From Myxococcales bacterium (GTDB lineage Bacteria; Myxococcota_A; Polyangia; Polyangiales; Ga0077539), in the NCBI GenBank assembly GCA_016793325.1, contig JAEUKI010000027.1, positions 58,446 through 122,445 of the forward strand: a stretch of DNA of 64,000 bases, in the 5' to 3' direction. Positions 16,738-25,318 of this stretch are shown here, piece by piece (position 1 is the stretch's first letter; every line of letters begins with the position of its first letter). A model generated the notes under the pieces. The model saw only the letters and a list, made by a program, of their open reading frames with translations, was not told where the DNA came from and searched no databases. The position numbers and the translations under genes were made by a program.

Positions 16738-18147
16738 ATGAACGAGCCGGGCGTTCGAGTGCTCCCTGTGCGTCCGAAGGCGCTCACCGTGGCCGAGTTC
16801 AATCGGCAGGTGAAGGGGACGATCGAAGAGCGATTTCCGCAGGTGTGGATCGAGGGGGAGATCGCGCAGCTCAAGGTCTCGTCCATGGGCCACGCGTATT
16901 TCGACCTCAAAGATCCTGAGAACGACGCGCGCGTCGCGTGCTGCTTCTTCAAGGGGCCTCGCGCCAAAGCCGGCATCGATCTGCGCGAGGGAATGCAGGT
17001 CGTCGTCCGCGGCCGCGCTTCGCTCTACGCCCCGCGCGGGTCGTTTCAGTTCATCGTCGAGACCGCGATGATCTCTGGCGCGGGGAGCGCCGCGGCGGCC
17101 CTCGAAGCGCTCAAGAAGAAGCTCGCCGCCGAGGGCCTCTTCGCGCTCGAACGAAAGCGAAGGCTCCCGAAGTTTCCCCGCGTCGTGGGCGTCGTGACCG
17201 CGAGGACGGGCGCTGCGTTCGCCGACATTTGCAGGGTGCTCACCCGACGGTGGCCGACGCGCGTCGTGATCGCCAACACGCTCGTCCAGGGCGCAGACGC
17301 GCCGGCGCAAATCGTGGCCGCGATCGAGCGCATTCAGAAGCACCCGATGGTCGACGTGGTGATCGTCGGCCGCGGAGGAGGCTCGAGCGAAGACCTCGCC
17401 GCGTTCAACGACGAGCGCGTGGCCCGGGCGATCGCGAGCTCGAGAATCCCAGTGATTTCTGCGGTGGGACACGAGGTCGACCACACCGTCGCCGACCTCG
17501 CGGCGGACGTTCGCGCGGCCACGCCCTCCAACGCGGCAGAGATGGCCGTCCCCGAGCTGCGGGTCGTGCGCGAAGAGCTCGCCACGCTGAGCAAGCGCGC
17601 TTCGAAGGCCACGCACGCGATGGTCAACCGTCGTCGCGTCGCGCTCGCGCGCGTCGAGAAGCGCCTCGGCGACCCGCGCAAGCTCACCGAGCCGACGAGG
17701 CAGTGGCTCGATGAGTCCGTGGCGCGCATGGCGACCGTCCTCCGAGGGCGCGTGCGCAAAGCGAAGATCGTCTTCGGCCGCGCTGAACAGAGGCTCCAGG
17801 GCGCTCACCCGCGATCGCGCCTCGCCCGCGACCGGGCCACGATGTCCGCCCTCGAAGCGCGGTTGCGCCCCGCGATGCAGCGGCTCGTCGCTGAAAAAGC
17901 ACGACAATTGAAGGAGCGAAGCGAAGAGCTCCGCCCCGCGGCGCAGCGCTCGATCGACTCCCAACGCGACGCGCTCGCGCAGCTCGCAGGAAAGCTCCAC
18001 GCCTTGAGCCCCCTCGCGATCCTGTCGCGCGGCTACGCCGTCGCGCTCAAAGACGGCAAGGCCGTGGTCGACAGCGCCGAAGTGCAGAAGGGCGACGCCC
18101 TCGAGGTGCGCCTGCACAAGGGCTCGATCGCCGTCGAAGTGAAGTGA
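16738..18147 (+). CDS. xseA: Exodeoxyribonuclease VII large subunit
   Basis: A 469-residue XseA. The N-terminal OB-fold (about 12-110) contains VWIEGEIAQLKVSSMGHAYFD, part of the conserved single-strand-DNA binding surface. The catalytic domain has VVGVVTARTGAAFADI, VIVGRGGGSSEDLAAFND, SRIPVISAVGHEVDHTVADL and ADVRAATPSNAAEM, then a long coiled-coil and a C-terminal LSRGYAVAL motif. With XseB it forms a nuclease that degrades single-stranded DNA in both directions during repair and recombination. The small subunit XseB is not adjacent. The ATG at 16738 is chosen over the upstream extension because it begins about ten residues before the OB-fold. It diverges from the ArsA-like gene. Confidence 0.93.
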   Translation: MNEPGVRVLPVRPKALTVAEFNRQVKGTIEERFPQVWIEGEIAQLKVSSMGHAYFDLKDPENDARVACCFFKGPRAKAGIDLREGMQVVVRGRASLYAPRGSFQFIVETAMISGAGSAAAALEALKKKLAAEGLFALERKRRLPKFPRVVGVVTARTGAAFADICRVLTRRWPTRVVIANTLVQGADAPAQIVAAIERIQKHPMVDVVIVGRGGGSSEDLAAFNDERVARAIASSRIPVISAVGHEVDHTVADLAADVRAATPSNAAEMAVPELRVVREELATLSKRASKATHAMVNRRRVALARVEKRLGDPRKLTEPTRQWLDESVARMATVLRGRVRKAKIVFGRAEQRLQGAHPRSRLARDRATMSALEARLRPAMQRLVAEKARQLKERSEELRPAAQRSIDSQRDALAQLAGKLHALSPLAILSRGYAVALKDGKAVVDSAEVQKGDALEVRLHKGSIAVEVK

Positions 18148-18225
18148 TCCTCGGCCCGGGATCTTCGCGCACGTCAATCGCTCTGGCTCACACTCGGGAC
18201 CCGCGCGACTCGGTACAGTGCGCCC

Positions 18226-20436
18226 ATGCGTGCTCGTGTTCGCTCGTCGCTCGTGTGCTCTCTCCTCGCGCTCGGAGCCTGCGCGCCCAAATACAACCCC
18301 TCGTCGCTGCTCACGCTGCGCAGGGTCGTGCTCAATCAGAGCGGCAGCGGGTACTTCGAGCGCACGGGGCGCGTCGCGGACGATCGCTTGTCGCTGCGGC
18401 TGCGATCGCACGAGGTCGACGATGTGCTCGCGACGCTCACGGTGATCGAGCGCGGAGCGCAAGCGGGACGCGCCGCGGTGGCGGCGGGCGTTCCGCACCA
18501 GTCTACGGGGGGATCGATCCTGCTCGACCTGCGGTTCGCCGACCGACGACAGCGCGAGCTCATGGTGGCCTACGCGGTTCCCACGGCGAACTGGCAGACG
18601 ACGTACCGCGTGGTGATGCCCGAGCGCGAAGGCGGCCCGGCGCTCTTGCAGGTGTGGGCCCTCGTTCACAACTCGTCCGACGAAGACTGGAACCGCGTCG
18701 AGCTCACCCTCGCCACGGGCGCGCCGCTCTCGTTCGCATTTCACCTGCGAAATCCCACGTTCACAGCGCGTCCCGACGCTTCGGGCTCGACCTCGACGCG
18801 CGTCGCGTACGGCGCGGTCACCTCCGAGCAGTCGCGCGGTCGCGAAGTGATCGCGGCGTACTCGGGGCAAAACGTCAGCCCGCCCGATCACGACAACGAT
18901 CGCATCGCTGACCTCGTCGACCGCTGTCCCGAAGCGCCCGAGACGTACAACGGAGTCGACGACGAGGACGGCTGTCCCGACCGCGGCTCCGTCGTGCTCG
19001 AAGACTCGCAGATCCGAATTCTGAACACGATTTCATTCGCGCCTCGGTCCTCGGAGCTCGATGCGCGACAGACCACCGTGCTCGAGGCCGTCGCGCGAAC
19101 CATCGCAGGAAACCCGCAGCTCCTCGTGATCGAGATCGAAGGCCACGCGTCGGACGACGAGCCCTCTCCGTGGCCCCTCTCCGCGGAGCGCGCGTCCGCC
19201 GTCCGCGCGAGGCTCGTCGCGCTCGGCGTCAGCGCAGACCGACTGCGCACGACGTCCTTCGGAACCACCCGCCCGCTCGACACGAGCGCCGCTCCGTCCG
19301 CGCGCGAACGCAACCGCGCGGTGAGCTTTCGCATCGCGCAGACCACCGACGATCGCCCGGCGGTGTCCGCCTCGCGCGGGAGCGTCACCGTCGCCAACGC
19401 CGCGGCGAGCGCCGGCGCTCAGGCAGAAGCCGCGCAGTTCGAAGGCGCCGCGCGCTACACGATCGCCGAGCCCGTGAGCATCATGGCGGGCTCCGCCGCG
19501 CTCGTGACGCTCGCGAGCCGTGAAATCGCAGGCGAAGACGTGTACCTCTTTCGCCCCGAGTCCGCTGCGCCCGCGAGCGCGCGGCACCCGTATCGCGCTG
19601 CGCGGCTGCGCAACACCCTCGGCCTCGCGCTCATGCCCGGCCCCGTCGCGCTCTTCTCGCACGGGACCTTCGCCGGCCAAGGCGTCTTGCGGCGGATCGA
19701 AGACGGCGAGACCGCGTTCGTCCCGTACGCGATCGACGCGAGCACGAGCGTCACCGTCGAGCCGTCGGACCGAAGCGAGCCCCGTCGCGTCGTCGCTGCC
19801 GCGCGCGCCTCGCTCACGCTCGAAGACACACAGATTCATCGCACGCGCTACCGCGTGGCCGCGGGCGCGCAGTGCGCCGCGAGGATCTACCTCCGTCACG
19901 AGCGCATCCGCGGCTATCAACCCCGAGATTTGCCGCCCGGAAGCGAGCGGGGCGACGAGGCGGACATCGTGTCGGTTCCGCTGACGCCGCGGCAAGAGAG
20001 CGACGTCGGGATCGAGCAGTCGCGCGTCGTCCGTCGCGCAGCGTCGCTCCTCGATGACCTCGAGACTGACCTCGAGCCGTACCTCCGCGGCTCGAGCGAC
20101 GCGATTCGCCAGCAGCTCCGCGCGATCCTCGATCAACGCGCGGCCCTCGCACGCGCCGAGCGCGAGTCGCGCGAGCTCCGCGAGCAGCTCTCGGATGTGT
20201 CCGACCGCAACGCTGAGCTCCGCGAGTCGCTCCGCGCGCTCGCGGCGGTCACCGACGCCACACGCGTCGCGCTTCGCGCGCAGCTCACGCAACAATTGCA
20301 GGCCTCGCTCGCCCGCGGCGCGGCGCTCGCCAACGACCTCGCGGCCCGCGCAGCCACTGCGTCGACGCTCCGAACGCAGCTCATCGAGGCGCTGCGTTCG
20401 TTGCGCATCGACGAGACGCCTGCGGCGGCGCCATGA
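18226..20436 (+). CDS. Lipoprotein: DUF4139-like domain split by TSP3 and OmpA modules
   Basis: A 736-residue outer-membrane-type lipoprotein with lipobox LGAC at residues 16-19. Residues about 100-180 resemble the first half of DUF4139, with ANWQTTYRVVMPE and HNSSDEDWNRVELTLATGAP. An Asp-rich TSP3-like calcium motif (DHDNDRIADLVDRCPEAPE, about 220-240) and an OmpA-like peptidoglycan-binding domain (about 255-375, with IEIEGHASDDE and ERNRAVSFRI) follow. The second half of a DUF4139-like sandwich then appears (about 405-600, with MPGPVALFSHGTFAGQG), and a coiled coil (about 600-725) ends the protein. In known DUF4139 proteins these halves are, as far as I know, not separated by OmpA. It probably tethers the envelope to peptidoglycan. 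The start has no clear Shine-Dalgarno sequence. Confidence 0.78.
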   Translation: MRARVRSSLVCSLLALGACAPKYNPSSLLTLRRVVLNQSGSGYFERTGRVADDRLSLRLRSHEVDDVLATLTVIERGAQAGRAAVAAGVPHQSTGGSILLDLRFADRRQRELMVAYAVPTANWQTTYRVVMPEREGGPALLQVWALVHNSSDEDWNRVELTLATGAPLSFAFHLRNPTFTARPDASGSTSTRVAYGAVTSEQSRGREVIAAYSGQNVSPPDHDNDRIADLVDRCPEAPETYNGVDDEDGCPDRGSVVLEDSQIRILNTISFAPRSSELDARQTTVLEAVARTIAGNPQLLVIEIEGHASDDEPSPWPLSAERASAVRARLVALGVSADRLRTTSFGTTRPLDTSAAPSARERNRAVSFRIAQTTDDRPAVSASRGSVTVANAAASAGAQAEAAQFEGAARYTIAEPVSIMAGSAALVTLASREIAGEDVYLFRPESAAPASARHPYRAARLRNTLGLALMPGPVALFSHGTFAGQGVLRRIEDGETAFVPYAIDASTSVTVEPSDRSEPRRVVAAARASLTLEDTQIHRTRYRVAAGAQCAARIYLRHERIRGYQPRDLPPGSERGDEADIVSVPLTPRQESDVGIEQSRVVRRAASLLDDLETDLEPYLRGSSDAIRQQLRAILDQRAALARAERESRELREQLSDVSDRNAELRESLRALAAVTDATRVALRAQLTQQLQASLARGAALANDLAARAATASTLRTQLIEALRSLRIDETPAAAP

Positions 20437-20491
20437 GAGACGAGTCGACAATCTTGTCCCGTAACGGAGATTCGTGCCGTAAAATCGCTCG

Positions 20492-21061
20492 GTGACCTGG
20501 GAGATCAAGGCCGCTGCGCTGCATGGAACGATCGAGCTCTTGAAGCGACGCAGCTTGTTCGAGAGCGTGCGCGCTGAAGTGAGCCCCGCCGTGCGCGCGC
20601 TCATGGACGAGCCTCCGGCGCGCACAGCGTGGGTGGCCTGTCTGAAGCTCGCAGAGATCGACGAGGTGCTCATGCGCAACAAGGGCCGCGCGTACTTGCG
20701 AACGTTCTCGCGAGACGCAGCCATGGTGGGCGCCGTGCCCGCGATGCTCACCGTGATTCAAGGGATGTTTCGCTTGTTCGGCGCGACGCCGAACACGGTG
20801 TTCACGCGGGTGCTTCCGCTGCTCAAAGGGCAGACGCACGACCTCGAGCACAGCTACGAGCGCTTCGACGACAAGAGCGGGAGGCTCACGACGCGCTACG
20901 AAGGGACAGAGACCGTGCCCGAGGCGATGCTCGTCGCGTTCAGCGGCGTGATCGCGATCGCCTTCGACGTGTGCCGCGTGACCGACAGCGGCGTCGTGGG
21001 CGAGCACGTGCTCCGCGTCGAGCGCGATCACACGATCGTGCACTGGGACCTGCGCTGGTGA
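20492..21061 (+). CDS. Unrecognised protein, possibly DUF2378-like
   Basis: A 189-residue soluble protein with no signal peptide or membrane helix. Residues 5-100 are mostly helical, including LKRRSLFESVRAE and YLRTFSRDAAMVGAVPAM. The second half is beta-rich: DLEHSYERFDDKSGRLTTRY and then VFDVCRV-like strands ending HWDLRW. The length and the helix-then-sheet layout resemble the myxobacterial TIGR02265/DUF2378 family, but I cannot confirm it by eye. The GTG at 20492 is the only sensible start in frame. It follows the OmpA-containing lipoprotein by 55 bases and may be cotranscribed. Function unknown. Confidence 0.6.
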   Translation: MTWEIKAAALHGTIELLKRRSLFESVRAEVSPAVRALMDEPPARTAWVACLKLAEIDEVLMRNKGRAYLRTFSRDAAMVGAVPAMLTVIQGMFRLFGATPNTVFTRVLPLLKGQTHDLEHSYERFDDKSGRLTTRYEGTETVPEAMLVAFSGVIAIAFDVCRVTDSGVVGEHVLRVERDHTIVHWDLRW

Positions 21062-21085
21062 GCGCCTCTTTGGTCGCGATGCGAA

Positions 21086-21562
21086 TCAGCTCTTCGGAAA
21101 GAGCTCGTCGCGCACCTCGACGAGGATCGCTTCGGCTTCGGTCTCGGGGATCTCGAAGGCGCGCGCGAGCAGCGTAAAGAGCTGCGCTTCTTCGGCCTGC
21201 ACTTCGCCGTCGATGAACGACACGCCCGCGGCGAGGCGGTAGGCGTTGCGGCGCGCGATCGAATCGCTGAGCGACGAGGCGACGGCGTTGATGCGCGCCT
21301 CCCACCCGTCCGCCGAGAGCGCTTCGAGCAGCTGGTCGATCGTCTCGTCGAGCTTGTCGCGAGCGATCTTCTTGTCCGTGATGTACTCCATCGTCGCGAC
21401 GAGCTGCTCGCGCTCGATGTCGCTGAGCGTCCCGTCGGCGGCGGCCATCAAGAACGCTGTCTCGATCATGGCGCCGGTGCCGAGGGAAGGGTCGACGTCG
21501 CCGAACCACGCGGACGCGGACGCCTTCAATCGATCGAGGTTCTCCTGCGAAACGTTCTCCAT
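21086..21562 (-). CDS. TerB-like domain protein
   Basis: A 158-residue all-helical cytoplasmic protein with two repeats of the TerB acidic motif: AFLMAAADGTLSDIEREQL near residue 35 and SFIDGEVQAEEAQLFTLL near residue 120. Asp and Glu residues in these turns bind metal in tellurite-resistance TerB, but stand-alone TerB-like proteins have many uncharacterised roles. No other ter genes are nearby, so tellurite resistance should not be assumed. The frame runs upstream to 21766, but ATG 21562 is used because the extension lacks coding character. It lies 83 bases downstream of rlmH on the same strand, at the end of the housekeeping run. Confidence 0.75.
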   Translation of the reverse strand: MENVSQENLDRLKASASAWFGDVDPSLGTGAMIETAFLMAAADGTLSDIEREQLVATMEYITDKKIARDKLDETIDQLLEALSADGWEARINAVASSLSDSIARRNAYRLAAGVSFIDGEVQAEEAQLFTLLARAFEIPETEAEAILVEVRDELFPKS

Positions 21563-21645
21563 GGCCGTTTTTACCTGTGTGGCTGGCTGTGTGACGGGTT
21601 GCGATCGAGCGATAGGTTCTGCTCGAAAAACGAGGGGGGACTCTA

Positions 21646-22101
21646 TCACCCCTCGCGGGCGTACGGCTCGCCCCGAAGAATCGTGAACGCCCGATACACT
21701 TGTTCGGCCAGGATCAGCCGCGCCAGCCGGTGCGGCAGGGTCATCGGCCCGAGCGAGACCTTCCACGCCGCGCGCGCGCTGAGGGCCTCGGGGATCCCTT
21801 CGGCCCCGCCGATGACGAACACAGGAACGACCGCGCTCTCCATCCGTTCGCCGAGCTTCTTCGCGAATTGCTCGCTCGAAAACGCCCGCCCCGTGACCTC
21901 GAGCGCGACCAGCTCGGCGCGGCCCTTGTGCGTCGCGAGCACGCGCTCGACCGCTTCGATGACCTTGTCCTCGCGCTTGCCGTCGTCGATCTCGACCTCG
22001 TCGAGCTGCGCGTAGCGACGAATGCGCGCGTAATAATCGTCGATGAGCGCGCGGACCTCGCGCTCCTTCGCTCTGCCCACGGGCGCGATGACGATCTTCA
22101 C
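21646..22101 (-). CDS. rlmH: 23S rRNA (pseudouridine1915-N3)-methyltransferase RlmH
   Basis: A 151-residue SPOUT-class methyltransferase that N3-methylates pseudouridine 1915 of 23S rRNA on assembled 70S ribosomes. The trefoil-knot region is clear: VALEVTGRAFSSEQFAKKL, VPVFVIGGAEGIPE and LGPMTLPHRLARLILAEQVYRA. The C-terminus reads EPYAREG, whereas the usual family ending is PYHR or PYHK, so the conserved His appears replaced by Ala. Translation begins at GTG 22101 (VKIVIAPVG), which matches the family start; the longer open frame upstream is not coding. It follows rsfS by 13 bases, a common bacterial pairing. Confidence 0.9.
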   Translation of the reverse strand: MKIVIAPVGRAKEREVRALIDDYYARIRRYAQLDEVEIDDGKREDKVIEAVERVLATHKGRAELVALEVTGRAFSSEQFAKKLGERMESAVVPVFVIGGAEGIPEALSARAAWKVSLGPMTLPHRLARLILAEQVYRAFTILRGEPYAREG

Positions 22102-22114
22102 GGGCGCTCGGCGC

Positions 22115-22774
22115 TCAGCCCTCGTCTCGCTCGTCGCTCTCGTCGGGCGGGGGCATGATGGACGTGCGTCGAGGCGCCATGTCCTTGGGCAAATCCACGC
22201 GCGGAGCGTCCATCCACAGCCCCTCGATGTCGTAGTACTTGCGCGCGTCTTCCAAGAACGCGTGCACCCACACGTCACCGCAGTCGAGCACGATCCACGC
22301 GGCGCCGCGGCGGCCGTCGTATCGCGGGTGCTTTCCGTGCTTCTTGAGGGCGTCTTCGACGGACTGCGCGATGGCTGACAGTTGAACGTCCGAGCGCCCC
22401 GACATGAGCACCACGTAGTCCGCGTAGTCCACGCGCTCGGCCACGTCGATCACTTCGATGCGCTCGGCCTTCTTGTCGAGCCCCGCGGCCACGAGCTCGA
22501 GCGCGAGCTTGCGGCTCTCGGCGCGGCGAATCGCGGTCCCGTTGGCGATCGCGGGCGGCGGCAACGACGTGCGTGTCTTCTTCGTGAGCTTCGCGGTCTT
22601 CGATGGGCCGGCCTTCGGCGCTGGCTTCTTGCCAGCCGCGGCCTTGGACGAGGCCTTGGCGGCAGGCTTCGAGCGCGACGGGGCGCTCGCTTTGGAGGCG
22701 CTCTTCTTCGGAGTGGATGCGGCGGCCTTCTTGCCAGGGCTCGCCTTGCGGGCGCTCTTCTTCGCTTCGCTCAC
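22115..22774 (-). CDS. rsfS: Ribosomal silencing factor RsfS with a Lys-rich N-terminal tail
   Basis: A 219-residue protein. Residues about 85-190 are a standard RsfS/Iojap domain, with VIDVAERVDYADYVVLMSGR, RGAAWIVLDCGDVWVHAFLE and YYDIEGLWMDAPRV. RsfS binds uL14 on the large subunit and blocks subunit joining when nutrients are short. Unusually, residues 1-70 are a low-complexity Lys/Ala/Ser/Pro tail (KKSASKASAPSRSKPAAK) resembling histone H1 or myxobacterial Lys-rich DNA-binding tails. The family is normally about 105-130 residues. GTG 22774 is chosen; the open frame continues upstream only as a shadow of the thioesterase. It is followed directly by rlmH. Confidence 0.88.
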   Translation of the reverse strand: MSEAKKSARKASPGKKAAASTPKKSASKASAPSRSKPAAKASSKAAAGKKPAPKAGPSKTAKLTKKTRTSLPPPAIANGTAIRRAESRKLALELVAAGLDKKAERIEVIDVAERVDYADYVVLMSGRSDVQLSAIAQSVEDALKKHGKHPRYDGRRGAAWIVLDCGDVWVHAFLEDARKYYDIEGLWMDAPRVDLPKDMAPRRTSIMPPPDESDERDEG

Positions 22775-22875
22775 GGCTTGGGGGATCCTTCGTTGAATCG
22801 GCGTCTCGTCGCGCAGGGGGCGGGTCAGTGAAAAACTCTGGACGAGCACGAGTAGAAATCGTCTCCGGCCAAAAC

Positions 22876-23364
22876 TCAACGCGCGAAGCGGGCCCACGCC
22901 TCGGGCAGCGGGCCGCCGAGAAGCCTTTCGGCCCCAGCCTTGTCGAGCACGACGAACTTGAAGCGCGCCGTGTACACATCGGCTCCGCCTTGCGCAAGCA
23001 CGGTCTCGACCTCGACGATGCGGCGCAGGTCCTTGGTGATTCGCGCGGTTCCCACGAGGGGGAGGCCGACGCGAACGGCGCCCGCCAGCCGTGCTTCGAT
23101 GCTCGTGGTGAAGCCGAACTGCCCTTTGAGGCCGATGATCGCCCACGCGGCGAGCTCGTCGGCGAGCGCGGTCACCAAGCCGCCGTGCATGATCCCCGGC
23201 GGGCCTTGATATTGTGTGCCGGGCGTGAACGTCGTCTCGATCGCCTCGCCCTTCTTCACAAACGACAGGTGAAATCCGATCGGATGCGAAGGCGCGCAGC
23301 CGAAGCACGGGGACTCGGGGCCGAAGATCGAGCCGTCGAGGAGCTCCTCTGCGCGCTCAGTCAC
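22876..23364 (-). CDS. PaaI-type hotdog thioesterase
   Basis: A 162-residue hotdog-fold protein. The signature PGIMHGGLVTALADELAAW (about residues 56-74) holds the HGG turn and the acidic residue used by PaaI-type acyl-CoA thioesterases. An N-terminal CFGCAPSHPIGFHL segment, with a CxxC pair, is common in this subgroup. The likely reaction is hydrolysis of an acyl-CoA; the acyl group is not evident. The start is 10 bases after the yajQ stop, so the two are likely cotranscribed. The 101 bases to rsfS show no clear terminator. Confidence 0.85.
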   Translation of the reverse strand: MTERAEELLDGSIFGPESPCFGCAPSHPIGFHLSFVKKGEAIETTFTPGTQYQGPPGIMHGGLVTALADELAAWAIIGLKGQFGFTTSIEARLAGAVRVGLPLVGTARITKDLRRIVEVETVLAQGGADVYTARFKFVVLDKAGAERLLGGPLPEAWARFAR

Positions 23365-23374
23365 AGCGGGACCT

Positions 23375-23860
23375 CTATTCGCGAAAGTTTTGAAACTGCA
23401 GCTCGATGTCGAGCTCGAGCCCGCGGAGCAGGGCGATGGTCGCCTGCAAATCGTCGCGGTTCTTTCCGGACACGCGCACGGTGTCGTCGTGGATCGCGGC
23501 CTGCACTTTGATCTTCGAGCCTTTGACGGCGTCGATGACCTTGCGCGCGCGGTCGCGGTCGATCCCCTCTTTGACCTTGATGAGCTGGCGAAACGTGCTT
23601 CCGCCTGCGGGCTGCGCGGTCTGAGGGTCGATGTGCTTGAGCGAGACGTGGCGCTTGACGAGCTTGTCCTTGAGCACGTCGAACGCGGCTTCGACGCGGC
23701 CCTCGGAGTTGGCCGTGATCACCAAGCCCTCTTTGGTCTTCTCGATGTTGGCCCCGGTGTCTTTGAAATCGTAGCGCTGCGCGAGCTCTTTTTTGACCTG
23801 GTTGAGGGCGTTGTCGACCTCGGCCCAGTTCACCTTCGAAACGACGTCGAACGACGGCAT
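23375..23860 (-). CDS. yajQ: YajQ family nucleotide-binding protein
   Basis: A 161-residue cytoplasmic protein matching YajQ along its full length: MPSFDVVSKVNWAEVDNA at the start, RYDFKDTGANIE, AVKGSKIKVQAAIHDDTVRV and a final LDIELQFQNFRE. Family members bind cyclic di-GMP in some bacteria (Xanthomonas XC_3703) and act as transcriptional co-regulators. Others have been linked to RNA or ribosome binding. The target here is unknown. It sits between the Lon-N-domain gene (24 bases upstream) and the thioesterase gene (10 bases downstream). Confidence 0.93.
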   Translation of the reverse strand: MPSFDVVSKVNWAEVDNALNQVKKELAQRYDFKDTGANIEKTKEGLVITANSEGRVEAAFDVLKDKLVKRHVSLKHIDPQTAQPAGGSTFRQLIKVKEGIDRDRARKVIDAVKGSKIKVQAAIHDDTVRVSGKNRDDLQATIALLRGLELDIELQFQNFRE

Positions 23861-23884
23861 GGCTGTGTGCTGCGCGCGAGCGTA

Positions 23885-24550
23885 TCAACTCCAGCGCCGC
23901 GCATCACCGGTGTCTCTCGGGGCGATGTCGCTCAAGAGCGCGGCGACGCCTTCGGCGCAGCGGCGCAGGCGCGTGGGGGTGTCCATCGCGTCGAGCACGC
24001 GCTGCCTCGCGGCCCCGTCGACCAGCAATTTGTCCGCCACGATGAACGCGAGCCGCGCGGCGGTCACGCCCTCGGGCAGCACGAACTCGAGGTCCGGCGC
24101 GCGCTCTCGGGCCTTTTGCATCACGCGGCTGACCAGCGAGACGAGGGCCATTCGGTCCGCCGCGGACGCGTCGGCGTCGGGCCCCTGCGGCTCGAGGATG
24201 GGCGTGCAGCGGACGCGGCGGTACATCTTGTCGCGGGGGACCTCGTCGATGTGGGCGCGGACCATGCCTTCGAGCACGATGTTGAAGCGCCCGTCGCTCA
24301 GCCGTTGGTGCGCGGTGATCCTGCCGATGGTGGCGATCGACGAGAATTTGGGCGGATCGTCCGCGCTGTCTGCGTCGAGCTGCGCGAGCACGATGAAGGG
24401 CTGCGACTCGAGGGCGTCGCGGACCATCTGCCGGTAGCGCGGCTCGAAGATGTGCAGCGGCATCCGCTGATCGGGAAACAGCACGGCGTTTGGCAGCGGG
24501 AACACCGGAATCGATTCGAGCGGAACGCGCTGCGAAGGATCACTGAGCAT
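23885..24550 (-). CDS. Lon N-terminal (LON substrate-binding) domain protein
   Basis: A 221-residue stand-alone LON domain. It opens with VPLESIPVFPLPNAVLFPDQ and PLHIFEPRYRQMV, the unmistakable N-terminal fold of Lon protease, and continues with GRITAHQRLSDGRFNIVLEG. A helical bundle follows (about 140-210) with the ADKLLVDGAARQRVLDA pattern of Lon. No AAA+ or Ser-Lys protease domain is attached, so it is not a protease itself. Such proteins may be adaptors or chaperones, which is unproven. It lies in the leftward housekeeping run between the SDR and yajQ genes. Confidence 0.9.
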   Translation of the reverse strand: MLSDPSQRVPLESIPVFPLPNAVLFPDQRMPLHIFEPRYRQMVRDALESQPFIVLAQLDADSADDPPKFSSIATIGRITAHQRLSDGRFNIVLEGMVRAHIDEVPRDKMYRRVRCTPILEPQGPDADASAADRMALVSLVSRVMQKARERAPDLEFVLPEGVTAARLAFIVADKLLVDGAARQRVLDAMDTPTRLRRCAEGVAALLSDIAPRDTGDARRWS

Positions 24551-24589
24551 CGAGCGCGGGAGTGTAGCAAGTTGCGCTCGCGTGTCCGC

Positions 24590-25294
24590 TCAACCGAACA
24601 CTTCGACGGCGCTTCCTGTCATCGCGTCCGGCGCGTCGAACGCGACGAACTCGATCGTCTTGGCCACGTCGTCGGCGCTCATTTGCGGGGCGAATCCCGA
24701 GCCGACGAGCATCTTGGTGTCGACGCTCCCGGGCAGCACGGCCATCGATTGCACGCCGACGTCGCGTGACTCTTCGGCGAGCGATTTCATCAAACCGATC
24801 ATGGCCCACTTCGACGCGTTGTACGCGCTCGCGCGCGGGGTCCCGAGCGTGCCCGAGATGCTCGAGACGAAGATCACGCGGCCGCGCTTGGCGCCTCGCA
24901 TCGCCGGCAAAAACGCTCGCGAAACGAAGAACGCGCCCGTGAGGTTCACGTCGATCACGCGGTGCCAGAGCGCCGCGTCCATCTCGTGCACGGCGGCGCG
25001 CTCGACCATCCCTGCGTTGTTGACGACCGCGGAGGGAGGGCCCGCGAAGAAGCGCTCGCTCTCGCGTTGGAGCAAGGCGACCTCGTCTTCGCGAGAGACG
25101 TCGCAGAGGACAGCGTGGACGCGGTCTCGTCCGTGCGTGGCTTCGAGCTCGGCGCACGCTCGGCCGAGCTCTTCTTCGCCGCGGGCGCAGAGGACGACGC
25201 GGCCTCCTCGCGCGAGGGCCCGGGCGGCGAAGGCGAGTCCGATCCCGCGGCTCGCTCCGGTGACGACGGCGTCGAATCGACGATCGAGTGTCAT
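24590..25294 (-). CDS. Short-chain dehydrogenase/reductase
   Basis: A 234-residue classical SDR. The cofactor motif TGASRGIGLAF is at about residues 12-22, NNAGM at about 91, the catalytic Ser in FVSSISG and the YNASKWAM motif with catalytic Tyr and Lys further on. PGSVDTKML is the usual loop after the active site. The residues after beta-2, CARGEEELG, suggest NADP(H) preference through Arg. The substrate cannot be inferred. Position beside folE hints at pterin reduction, but pteridine reductases have a distinctive TGX3RXG motif that is absent, so a general oxidoreductase is the safer call. Confidence 0.88.
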   Translation of the reverse strand: MTLDRRFDAVVTGASRGIGLAFAARALARGGRVVLCARGEEELGRACAELEATHGRDRVHAVLCDVSREDEVALLQRESERFFAGPPSAVVNNAGMVERAAVHEMDAALWHRVIDVNLTGAFFVSRAFLPAMRGAKRGRVIFVSSISGTLGTPRASAYNASKWAMIGLMKSLAEESRDVGVQSMAVLPGSVDTKMLVGSGFAPQMSADDVAKTIEFVAFDAPDAMTGSAVEVFG

Positions 25295-25318
25295 GGCTCG
25301 TTCGGTAGTCGTGGGAGG

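Noticed and set aside
21086..21562. Tellurite resistance gene
   Set aside because: TerB-like domains are widespread in unrelated contexts and no other ter gene is adjacent.
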